A stretch of 37,259 bases of DNA from positions 1-37,259 of the forward strand of contig WRKO01000023.1 of NCBI GenBank assembly GCA_009782215.1. Direction: 5' to 3'. A program made the translations under genes and the position numbers. The notes below the pieces were generated by a model. It had not been told where the DNA came from. It saw only the letters and a list, made by a program, of their open reading frames with translations, and made no database searches. Numbering within the stretch: position 1 is the stretch's first letter; every line of letters begins with the position of its first letter. Positions 30,514 through 37,259 of the stretch are shown here, one piece after another. The stretch comes from Oscillospiraceae bacterium (GTDB taxonomy: Bacteria; Bacillota; Clostridia; Oscillospirales; UBA929).

Positions 30514-31908
30514 ATGAAACTGAGATTTGCGGCGGCGGCGGCCGCCCTGCTGACGGCGTTTGTCCTGTCGGGCTGCGGCAACGGCGGCGGACAGCCTGAT
30601 CTCGGCGTTATTGATTGGGAAGACCGTGACGGACGCGCCGAGCAATTTGTGATGGCCCTTGTAAACGGCGAATACGCGGCCGCGGCGGCCGGGTTTGACG
30701 CGGCGATGAGGCGCGGGCTTGGCGAACGGGGGCTTCAAAAGGCTTGGGAAGACACGGCAGAGGCGGCGGGAAGGTTTCTTTCCCTTGCGGGGATTGAAGT
30801 TGTTCCCCATGACGAATACGATATTTATGAAGTGCTTTCCCGGCATGAGAAGACGGGAATCAAATCGCGCGTCGTCTTTTCCCCTGACGGGCTGGTGGCC
30901 GGGCTGTTTTTCAGCTTTGCCGAGGATTTGGCTGCGTGGGACATGGCCCCGGCAGTGAAAGACGGATATACCGAATTTCCAATCATCTTAGGGGAGGGGA
31001 CGGAATACCCGCTGAGGGGAATGCTTACCGTGCCGGACGGCGTTTCGGGCAAGGTTCCGGGGGTGGTGCTGGTTCACGGCTCCGGCCCGCAGGATATGGA
31101 CGAGACGGTTTTTGAAAACAAGCCGTTTCTTGAAATCGCGGAATATCTGTCCGCCAATGGCTTTGCCGTCATTCGCTATGACAAGCGCACATATACCCAC
31201 GGCGCGAAAATGCTGCAAGAGCTTGGCGGAAGCCTAAGCGTTTGGGAGGAAACGATAGAAGACGCCATTTTGGCGACAGAAATGCTGAAGGCCGATTCGC
31301 GTATAGACAGGGACAGGGTTTTCATCCTCGGACACAGCCTCGGCGGGATGCTCGCGCCGAGAATCCACGCGATGGGCGGCGATTATGCCGGATTGATTTT
31401 GTTTGCGGGCTCGCCCCGTTCTTTGTTGGAGATTATTGCAGACCAGCAAAGGATGGCTGTGTTGGAAACCCTAGAAGGCGAGGCGCTGGAAGCGGCGCTG
31501 GAGGCGTTTGAGTTGGCGGACGAACAGATTGCCGCCATTGTGAATATGCCTGACGACGAGGCAAAGGCCACCACGGACGCGTCCGGCGCGTCCGTGTATT
31601 ATTGGAAAGACCTGCATACCCACTCGGCGGCGGATTATATCGAAGACATCACCGCGCCCATTCTGGTCATGCACGCCGGCAATGACATGCAGGTGTTTGC
31701 CGACAAGGATTTTGCCGGGTATCAAGAACTGCTGGCCGGGAGGGACAACGTCACATTTAAGCTGTATGAGGGGCTGAACCATCTGTTTATGCCGTCGGAT
31801 ATTACACGAAGAGTCGATATCCTCGATGAATACGCCGTCAAGGCCAATATCGACGGGCAGGTTTTACGGGATATCGCGGAGTGGCTGCGGGCTTTTGCAG
31901 GCGGATAG
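30514..31908 (+). CDS. Lipoprotein alpha/beta hydrolase with DUF3887-like domain
   Basis: A predicted extracellular lipoprotein of 464 residues. The signal peptide ends in the lipobox LSGC with C21, a substrate for Lgt. A small helical region (about 40-100, AEQFVMALVNGEYAAAAAGFDAAM) looks like the DUF3887 domain. The hydrolase domain follows, with VLVHGSGPQDMDE for the oxyanion region, the nucleophile S275 in GHSLGG, D391 in HAGND and H423 in GLNHLF. All three triad residues are present, so it should be active, perhaps on a peptidyl or acyl ester. ATG 30514 has AAAGGAG eight bases upstream; ATG 30508, overlapping the previous stop, is the alternative. Its 3' end overlaps the convergent kinase gene by 45 bases. 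Confidence 0.88.
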   Translation: MKLRFAAAAAALLTAFVLSGCGNGGGQPDLGVIDWEDRDGRAEQFVMALVNGEYAAAAAGFDAAMRRGLGERGLQKAWEDTAEAAGRFLSLAGIEVVPHDEYDIYEVLSRHEKTGIKSRVVFSPDGLVAGLFFSFAEDLAAWDMAPAVKDGYTEFPIILGEGTEYPLRGMLTVPDGVSGKVPGVVLVHGSGPQDMDETVFENKPFLEIAEYLSANGFAVIRYDKRTYTHGAKMLQELGGSLSVWEETIEDAILATEMLKADSRIDRDRVFILGHSLGGMLAPRIHAMGGDYAGLILFAGSPRSLLEIIADQQRMAVLETLEGEALEAALEAFELADEQIAAIVNMPDDEAKATTDASGASVYYWKDLHTHSAADYIEDITAPILVMHAGNDMQVFADKDFAGYQELLAGRDNVTFKLYEGLNHLFMPSDITRRVDILDEYAVKANIDGQVLRDIAEWLRAFAGG

Positions 31909-33261
31909 GGTAAAGCTGAATTCGGTGCGTCCGGCGTCGCTTGTGACGGTGATGTCCTCGTTGTGCGCGTGGAGGATGGTGCGCGTGATGAACAGCCCCA
32001 GCCCAAGACCCGTTTTGTCGCGGCTCCGGGAGCGGTCGGCTTTGTAGAAGCGGTCAAAGACATAGGGGAGATCCTCGGGCGGGATGGGTTGGCCGCTGTT
32101 GGCGACTGAGACGCGCGCCTTGCCGGCTTGGAGGCGGACGGACAGGCTCAATTCCCCGCCGGGGTCGGAGAACTTGACGGCGTTGTCGAGCAGATTGGTC
32201 AGAACCTGCGTGACGGAGTCGGGGTCGGCGTTGACATAGAGGGAATCCGGCTTGGGGACGTCGAGGCTGACGGAAAGGCCTTTTTCCTCAACGCGCTGTT
32301 CCAAGCCCAGCAGGACGCGCAGGGACAGCTCGGCGATGTCGAACGGGCGCGGGTGAAGCTCCAACTGCCCCGTTTGCAGGCGGGAGAGGTTGGCGGCGCT
32401 TTCCACCAAGCGTGAAAGACGCATGACTTCATCGCGGACGATTTGCAGCGTTTCTTCCCGCCTTTCCTCCGGCACGGTGCCGTCAAGGATGCCGCCGATA
32501 TAGCCGGATATGGTGGTCATCGGCGTTTTGAGTTCGTGGGAGATGCTGGCGATGAATCCGCGCCGAAGCTCTTCCCCCCGCCGCAGGGTTTCGGCCATGC
32601 CGTTGAAAGCCTGCGCGAGGTCGTGGATTTCGCAATCCTGAAAAGCCTCGGTGTCGGCGCGGGCGGAAAAGTCGCCCCGCTCAAAACTGCGGGCGCAGGC
32701 CGCCATCTGTCGCAGCGGGCGGGTTTGCCTTCGGGCAGAGAGATACGCCGTGACGCCGCTTAACAGGACGACAATGACAATCATCAGCGCCCAGTTATGC
32801 AGAAATTGGCGAAAAAGCTGCTCGTTCGGGCCGGAGCTGACAAGGACATAGCCCACCCGCGCCTCCCCGCCCAGCATATCGACGACCAAGGGAAGCGAGA
32901 TGGTGATGGGCTTCATCCGTTCGGGAAAACCCTTGGCGAGTGGAGGCTCCCCGGTATCCAGCTTGACGTTGCCTTCCGTATCGCTGATGATGACGCGCAT
33001 ATCGCCGATGTCGGCGATTAAGGGCAGCACGGTTCTCATTTCGCTGCTGAACTGAACCTCCAAACCCCGGACGGTCAGCCGGGGGCGCATATAATCCTGA
33101 ACCTGCATCGCCGCGGTGGCCATTTTCGCCCGCTGCTGCGCGGCAAGCACGCGGGACGCGCCGACGATGAAGGACGCGGTGAGCGCCAGCATACTGACCG
33201 TCAGCAAGATGACCGACCGCCAGAAATACCGGATAAAAATGGTTCTACGACAGGGATTCAA
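31864..33261 (-). CDS. Sensor histidine kinase
   Basis: A 465-residue membrane kinase. TM1 (about 13-36) and TM2 (about 157-175) bracket an extracellular sensor region of about 120 residues. A HAMP linker (about 176-229) leads to the H-box FIASISHELKTP with phosphoacceptor H242, the N-box NLLDNAVKFS (N356, N360) and the G2 box GLGLGLF. The start appears to be TTG 33261, which overlaps the end of the response regulator gene by 17 bases; only a weak GGGG lies upstream, so this start is the least certain in the window. The partner is encoded directly upstream. The signal is unknown; the nearby ABC exporter, divergent from the pair, is a plausible target. Confidence 0.92.
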   Translation of the reverse strand: MNPCRRTIFIRYFWRSVILLTVSMLALTASFIVGASRVLAAQQRAKMATAAMQVQDYMRPRLTVRGLEVQFSSEMRTVLPLIADIGDMRVIISDTEGNVKLDTGEPPLAKGFPERMKPITISLPLVVDMLGGEARVGYVLVSSGPNEQLFRQFLHNWALMIVIVVLLSGVTAYLSARRQTRPLRQMAACARSFERGDFSARADTEAFQDCEIHDLAQAFNGMAETLRRGEELRRGFIASISHELKTPMTTISGYIGGILDGTVPEERREETLQIVRDEVMRLSRLVESAANLSRLQTGQLELHPRPFDIAELSLRVLLGLEQRVEEKGLSVSLDVPKPDSLYVNADPDSVTQVLTNLLDNAVKFSDPGGELSLSVRLQAGKARVSVANSGQPIPPEDLPYVFDRFYKADRSRSRDKTGLGLGLFITRTILHAHNEDITVTSDAGRTEFSFTLSACKSPQPLRDIP

Positions 33262-33928
33262 ATTTATACCCCACTCCCCAGACTGTTTTGAGAGACCACG
33301 CCTCCGACACGCCTTCCAGCTTTTCTCTCAGCCGTTTGATATGCACGTCAACCGTGCGGCTGTCGCCGAAGTAATCGAAGCCCCACACCTCGTCCAGAAG
33401 CTGGTTGCGCGTATACACCCGGTTGGGTGAGGACGCGAGGTGGTATAACAGCTCCAGCTCCTTGGGCGGGGTGTCCGCCGTTTGGCCGTTGACGGTGAGG
33501 GAGAAGCCCTCCATGTCGATGACCAGCTTGTCAAAGGCAAGCCGCCGAGGCTTGTCCTCGCCCTTGGTTCGCCGCAGGACGGCATGGACGCGCGCGATGA
33601 CCTCCTTCATGTCGAAGGGCTTGCCGATATAGTCGTCCGCCCCCATCTCCAAGCCCTGCACTTTGTCGAAGGTCTCGGTTTTGGCGGTGACCATGATGAC
33701 GGGGGTTTTGCCTTGGGCACGGATTTCCCTGCAAACCTCCCAGCCGTCCAGACCGGGCAGCATCAAATCGAGCAGCACGATGTCCGGCGCGAACTCGGCG
33801 AAAACGCGGAGCCCGTCCCGCCCGTCGCCGGAGACGCGGGTGGTGAAGCCGTCTTTTTCCATATACATCCGCAGCAGCTCGGCGATGTGGCGGTCGTCTT
33901 CGATAATCAGCGCGGTTTTTTGTGTCAT
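33245..33928 (-). CDS. OmpR/PhoB-family response regulator
   Basis: A 227-residue regulator. The receiver domain has the acidic pair D11/D12, the phosphoacceptor D54, T81 and K103 (in GKPF), the standard switch residues. The C-terminal winged helix (about 130-225) ends in RTVDVHIKRLREKLEG and TVWGVGYKF, the OmpR-type DNA recognition and wing segments. ATG 33928 has GGAGGG six bases upstream. It is the first gene of a two-gene operon with the kinase. Confidence 0.95.
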   Translation of the reverse strand: MTQKTALIIEDDRHIAELLRMYMEKDGFTTRVSGDGRDGLRVFAEFAPDIVLLDLMLPGLDGWEVCREIRAQGKTPVIMVTAKTETFDKVQGLEMGADDYIGKPFDMKEVIARVHAVLRRTKGEDKPRRLAFDKLVIDMEGFSLTVNGQTADTPPKELELLYHLASSPNRVYTRNQLLDEVWGFDYFGDSRTVDVHIKRLREKLEGVSEAWSLKTVWGVGYKFESLS

Positions 33929-33966
33929 GGGGTTCCCTCCCGTTTGGTCATAATCTATCTGCGGAC

Positions 33967-33975
33967 ATTATAACA
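33967..33975 (-). promoter_or_regulatory. Extended -10 promoter of the two-component operon
   Basis: On the minus strand TG, one base, then a perfect TATAAT (33972-33967) forms an extended -10 element, about 40 bases before the response regulator ATG. No good -35 is visible, which extended -10 promoters do not need. A requirement for an activator is possible. Confidence 0.55.
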
Positions 33976-34035
33976 GAAAAGTAGGGGTGAAAAGGTGAAA
34001 TTTCTGTAAAATTTCGTCGCAGTTGACATAAGGGA

Positions 34036-34065
34036 TGTGGACAACCCTGTGGATAATGTGCATAA
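34036..34065. promoter_or_regulatory. Cluster of three DnaA-box-like sites
   Basis: Three 9-mers in the same orientation lie within 30 bases: TGTGGACAA (34036-34044, one mismatch), TGTGGATAA (34048-34056, the complement of the perfect box TTATCCACA) and TGTGCATAA (34057-34065, matching TTATNCACA). They lie between the divergent two-component and ABC operons. No dnaA or dnaN gene is present, so this is not the standard origin context. It may be an accessory DnaA-binding locus or a DnaA-controlled promoter region. Confidence 0.6.
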
Positions 34066-34107
34066 CTCCCGCCGTTTGGGCGAACTTGCCGGTTGCCGGG
34101 CTTTATA

Positions 34108-34136
34108 TTGCTCTGAGCCGCGGGATGTGCTATACT
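34108..34136 (+). promoter_or_regulatory. Promoter of the ABC exporter operon
   Basis: TTGCTC (34108-34113) is followed after 17 bases by TATACT (34131-34136), and the TG one base upstream of the -10 makes it an extended -10 promoter. Transcription would begin near 34143, at the ribosome site, giving a nearly leaderless message. Confidence 0.6.
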
Positions 34137-34160
34137 GCTGAAAGAGGGAGATGATACTGT

Positions 34161-34883
34161 ATGATTGAGCTTCAAAACGTATCCAAGAGCTACGCGCGCG
34201 GGCGTGTGAAGGCGGTGGACGACCTCAGCCTGAGGGTGGAGCGCGGGGAGATTTTCGGCTTCATCGGGCCTAACGGCGCGGGCAAAACCACCACCATTAA
34301 AATGATTACCGGCATCCTGCTCCCCGACGCGGGGTCGATTTCCATCGGCGGGGCGGATATGCTCGCCGAGCCGGTGCGGGCGAAAAAAATGATTGGCTAC
34401 GTGCCGGACAGCCATGACGTTTTTGACCGGCTCAAGGGAATTGAATATCTTAACTTCATCGGCGACGTCTACGGCGTGCGCGCGGACGAGCGCGCGGCGC
34501 TCATCGAAAAATACCTGACCATGTTTGACATCAAGGACGCGGCCGGAGAGCTAATCCGCTCCTACAGCCACGGAATGAAACAGAAGCTGGCCCTTACCGG
34601 CGCGCTGATTCACAAGCCGCCGCTGTGGATTCTGGACGAGCCGCTGACCGGGCTTGACCCGAAGAGCGCACTGGCGCTTAAAGAGGAGATGCGCGCCCAT
34701 TGCCGCGAGGGGAACACCGTCTTCTTCTCCACGCATATCCTAGAGGTGGCCGAGCGCCTGTGCGACCGCATCGGCATCATCTATCAAGGGCGGCTGGCCG
34801 CCGTGGGAACAATGGAGTCCCTGCGCTCCGGGGGAGGGTCGGACGCGACGCTGGAGCAGATATTCTTTGAGCTGACCGAATGA
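34161..34883 (+). CDS. ABC transporter ATP-binding protein
   Basis: A 240-residue ATPase subunit that powers the permease encoded two genes downstream. It shows Walker A GPNGAGKTT (36-44), the signature SHGMKQK (136-142, a variant of LSGGQ common in ABC-2 exporters of the NatA/CcmA type), Walker B LWILDEP (155-161) with catalytic E160, the D-loop GLDP, and switch H192. GAGGGAG lies ten bases before ATG 34161. The substrate is not evident; close types export antibiotics, Na+ or lipids. Confidence 0.93.
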   Translation: MIELQNVSKSYARGRVKAVDDLSLRVERGEIFGFIGPNGAGKTTTIKMITGILLPDAGSISIGGADMLAEPVRAKKMIGYVPDSHDVFDRLKGIEYLNFIGDVYGVRADERAALIEKYLTMFDIKDAAGELIRSYSHGMKQKLALTGALIHKPPLWILDEPLTGLDPKSALALKEEMRAHCREGNTVFFSTHILEVAERLCDRIGIIYQGRLAAVGTMESLRSGGGSDATLEQIFFELTE

Positions 34884-34898
34884 AAGGAATGATGGCGT

Positions 34899-35345
34899 AT
34901 GACGCTCAGGCAATATAAAAACGCTTCCAAGGGCATGAAAATTTTTACAATCGCTTCAACCGCCGTTATTTTAGCTGCCGTTGCGGGTTTGCTCGCCCTG
35001 TCCTTCCGAGACCCGTCCGTGACTGTGGAAGACCGGCAAATCCGCATTTCGGGTATGTATGGGCAGACAATCGGCTTTGACGAGGTTAAAAGTATCACAC
35101 TGATTGAGAAAACAATGAACGAGCTCGGCCCGGGACGCCGCATAAACGGCGTCGGCGGAATCGGCCAAACCCTCAGAGGGTGTTTCAACTCAGACGGCTT
35201 AGGGACGGCCGCGCTGTTTGTGAAAAGCAGGACGGCGCCCACCATTTGGATTGAATGTGAGGGCAGGCCGGATGTTTATATCAGTTACGGCGACAGCCAA
35301 AAAACCCGCGAGGTATACGAGGGGCTGCTCTCGTCCGTCAGATAG
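34899..35345 (+). CDS. Small membrane-anchored PH-like domain protein
   Basis: A 148-residue protein with one membrane segment (about 14-34) followed by a beta-rich domain (about 40-147). The domain begins PSVTVEDRQIRISGMYGQTIGFDEVKSI and ends TREVYEGLL, in the pattern of bacterial PH domains. It matches the C-terminal module of the membrane protein at 29159 in order and key positions. AAAGGAA lies nine bases before ATG 34899. It is encoded between the ATPase and the permease with short gaps on both sides, so it is probably an accessory part of that exporter. No function is known to me. Confidence 0.75.
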   Translation: MTLRQYKNASKGMKIFTIASTAVILAAVAGLLALSFRDPSVTVEDRQIRISGMYGQTIGFDEVKSITLIEKTMNELGPGRRINGVGGIGQTLRGCFNSDGLGTAALFVKSRTAPTIWIECEGRPDVYISYGDSQKTREVYEGLLSSVR

Positions 35346-35360
35346 GAGGGAAACGGTTTA

Positions 35361-37094
35361 ATGAACGCTTTTCAGGAATATTGGCGGGTGCTGTGCCTGC
35401 ACATCCGTATGCAGCTTTCGCTGTCCTCGCTCAGCGTCAGGGGGCGCGGACGAAAGGGGAGGGAGACGCTCAAGGCGGTGGGCTACGGGTTTCTTATCCT
35501 CTACGGCGTCGGCGCGGTTCTGCTCATGTACAGCCTTGTCGTATACCCGTTTATGAAAGCCGCGGCGTCGGCGCAGGCTCTTTTGGGCATCAATATCCTC
35601 GTTCCGCTGATGGGCGGCATTGTCCTTCTCAGCATGATAGTGGTTATGGTGTTCGGGACGCTGACGCTGCTCACCCTTGTGTTCGGAGCGAAAGACGCCG
35701 AGGCGTACGCCGCGCTGCCGCTGCGCGAGCAGTCGGTTTTCGCGGCAAAGTTTACCATAGCGTACAGCATCGAGCTGGGCATAACGGCGCTCTTTCTATG
35801 GCCGCCGGTGGTCATATACGGAATGGTGAGCGAATTGTCCGTACCGGGGTTTTTGGGGTTGCTGCTGCGCGCCCTGCCGGTGTGGCTGCTGCTGCCGTCG
35901 GCGCCGATGGCTCTGGCCGCAGTTCTCTCAATGATTTTTACCCGTTTGACGGCTCTTTCAAAACATAGGGAGAAGCTGATGATGGTTTTCGGCATAGCGC
36001 TGGTGGTCTTGATGGTGGCGGGGCAGGGCTTTCTGGCGGGGCGGCTTGCCCCGGTGCTGCAAGACGCGGAGCAGATACAGGCGCTGCTGACAGACAACAG
36101 CGCGATGCTGGAAGCGGTGACCGGGGCTTTCCCGCCCGCGATGTGGGGTTCGCAGGCGCTGATTGGGCAAACCGCCGCCGAAACCGGAAGGGGCTTTTTG
36201 GGGATGTTCGCCGCCGCCGCAGCAGGGGGCGCGATATGTCTGCTGCTCAGCCGCCGTCTCTATTATAAGGGCGTTTTGGCGCAGACGGAGACTTCGAAGG
36301 GCAAGACGAAGGGATATAAGCAAGGCTCTGTGAAAACAGGCGGTGCGCTGAAAGCTCTGGTTGTACGGGAGATTAAAATCATCCTGCGCACCCCGGTCTA
36401 CGCGATGAACATCTTAGTGGGCGTGGGCATCTTTCCGATTATGCTGCTGACGGTGTCGCTCGCCGGCGGCGCCGAAGGAGGGGCGCTGGGCGGGCTGGAG
36501 ACGCTGCTGGAGGCTTTGCCTGGCGAAGGGCGCGGGGATTTGTTTTATTTGATAGCGGCCGGGGTCGTCATGCTGACGGCGGTGATGGGTTCGACCTGCG
36601 TCTCGACCAGCTTCTCCCGCGAGGGGCGGATGCTGTGGATATTGCAAACGGTGCCGGTTTCCGCGCGGACGCAGGTGTCGGCAAGGCTGCTGTGCGGCTT
36701 CGCGCTGACGGCGGCCGGCGCGGCGCTGTCGCTAACGGCTCTGGTTATCTTTGCGGGATTTACGGTTTGGGAAGCGCTGTTCGGCATGGTGGCGGGGCTT
36801 TGCGCCGCGTTTCCGCTGCTGGCGTCCGCCATTATCCCCGACGCGCTGAAGCCCAAACGCAAATGGAACAGCGAGGCCGAGGCTATTAAACAGAACTTCA
36901 ACAGCGTTTTGGCTCTGCTGCTCAACTTTGGCATGGCCGTTGTCATCGGCGTGGCCGTCGTCGCCCTTGGGCTGCTGGTTCCGGTCTGGGCCGCCACCGC
37001 GGTCGCGGCCATAGGCTGTCTCGGCGCCGGACACGCTATTTTTGCCTGCGCCGTCCGTATCGCAGAGAAAATGATGAGAACAGTCGATGGGTAA
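35361..37094 (+). CDS. ABC exporter permease, large type
   Basis: A 577-residue integral membrane protein with about twelve hydrophobic segments in two halves, separated by a charged cytoplasmic stretch (about 312-335, rich in Lys and Gly, then VVREIKIILRTP). It resembles the large ABC-2-like permeases (putative family ABC_tran_2) that pair with a NatA-type ATPase. The motif AYAALPLREQSVFAAKF near 116-131, where a coupling helix would lie, and SFSREGRMLWILQTVPVS in the second half are typical. AGGAGGG lies ten bases before ATG 35361. It ends the operon begun at 34161. The substrate is unknown. Confidence 0.85.
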   Translation: MNAFQEYWRVLCLHIRMQLSLSSLSVRGRGRKGRETLKAVGYGFLILYGVGAVLLMYSLVVYPFMKAAASAQALLGINILVPLMGGIVLLSMIVVMVFGTLTLLTLVFGAKDAEAYAALPLREQSVFAAKFTIAYSIELGITALFLWPPVVIYGMVSELSVPGFLGLLLRALPVWLLLPSAPMALAAVLSMIFTRLTALSKHREKLMMVFGIALVVLMVAGQGFLAGRLAPVLQDAEQIQALLTDNSAMLEAVTGAFPPAMWGSQALIGQTAAETGRGFLGMFAAAAAGGAICLLLSRRLYYKGVLAQTETSKGKTKGYKQGSVKTGGALKALVVREIKIILRTPVYAMNILVGVGIFPIMLLTVSLAGGAEGGALGGLETLLEALPGEGRGDLFYLIAAGVVMLTAVMGSTCVSTSFSREGRMLWILQTVPVSARTQVSARLLCGFALTAAGAALSLTALVIFAGFTVWEALFGMVAGLCAAFPLLASAIIPDALKPKRKWNSEAEAIKQNFNSVLALLLNFGMAVVIGVAVVALGLLVPVWAATAVAAIGCLGAGHAIFACAVRIAEKMMRTVDG

Positions 37095-37159
37095 AACGCA
37101 GTGATTCCAAGGGTTGCACAGCTCCGCGCCACCCCCGAAAAAATATTTTCAAAAAAGGG

Positions 37160-37189
37160 TTGACAGGGCACGGGATGATTTGGTATACT
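37160..37189 (+). promoter_or_regulatory. Strong promoter with UP-like element, probable rRNA operon start
   Basis: A perfect TTGACA (37160-37165), 18 bases, then TATACT (37184-37189) is preceded by A/T tracts at 37139-37156 that resemble a UP element. The following 60 bases lack a good coding start. They contain CCTTGTCAACTGAATAACG (37219-37237), which resembles the anti-termination or processing leader found before and between rRNA genes in Firmicutes. The window ends before any 16S sequence, so the rRNA assignment is inferred. Confidence 0.55.
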
Positions 37190-37259
37190 GATTGAGCGTC
37201 TCTGAAGAAAAGGGGCGCGGGGAATGGACCTTGTCAACTGAATAACGCAACTGAAAAAA

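Overview
The window is a GC-rich stretch of bacterial chromosome carrying core genes. Several signs point to a Firmicute of the class Clostridia. These are strong GGAGG ribosome-binding sites throughout, sigma-A promoters of the TTGACA/TATAAT type, TTG and GTG starts paired with good Shine-Dalgarno sites, a perfect parS site of the Bacillus subtilis type, a YtrA-type GntR regulator, and a folD-fhs pair typical of anaerobic folate metabolism. No species can be named from this evidence.

Left part (1-11.8 kb, all + strand). A 7.2 kb gene encodes a GT84/GH94 protein of the cyclic beta-1,2-glucan synthase family. Just upstream lie a tandem array of 7-base repeats and a very G-rich tract. Next come lgt (lipoprotein acyl transfer), folD and fhs (one-carbon folate pathway), which overlap or nearly touch. 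A strong promoter then drives a compact structured RNA, provisionally of the raiA type, followed by an orphan beta-rich protein. A hairpin and a perfect parS site sit where this gene meets the next cluster head-on.

Middle (11.8-28.3 kb). A minus-strand operon runs M29 aminopeptidase, cytidine deaminase, pyrimidine-nucleoside phosphorylase and a shortened MscS-like channel. It is divergent from rpoB-rpoC, which have their own promoter and lack the usual ribosomal-protein neighbours. Convergent to rpoC is a minus-strand operon for the three-subunit proton-translocating transhydrogenase (pntAA-pntAB-pntB), followed by an AT-richer hypothetical gene that ends at a strong terminator. proS is divergent from the pnt genes.

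Right part (28.3-37.3 kb). A tRNA-Leu(CAA) is bracketed by two long inverted repeats. A GntR-type regulator, a multi-membrane protein with a C-terminal PH-like domain and a lipoprotein alpha/beta hydrolase form one operon, with a likely autoregulatory operator. A minus-strand OmpR-type response regulator and histidine kinase follow. After a cluster of three DnaA-box-like sites comes an ABC exporter operon (ATPase, small TM-PH protein, large permease). The window ends in a strong promoter with an A/T-rich upstream element and a leader resembling that of an rRNA operon.

parS, the DnaA-box cluster, rpoBC and a probable rRNA operon together suggest, but do not prove, a location in the origin-proximal part of the chromosome. 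I did not find a clearly new multi-gene defence or mobile system. The observations most worth checking are the structured RNA, the parS site, the DnaA-box cluster, the truncated MscS, the shared TM-PH module and the heptad repeats.
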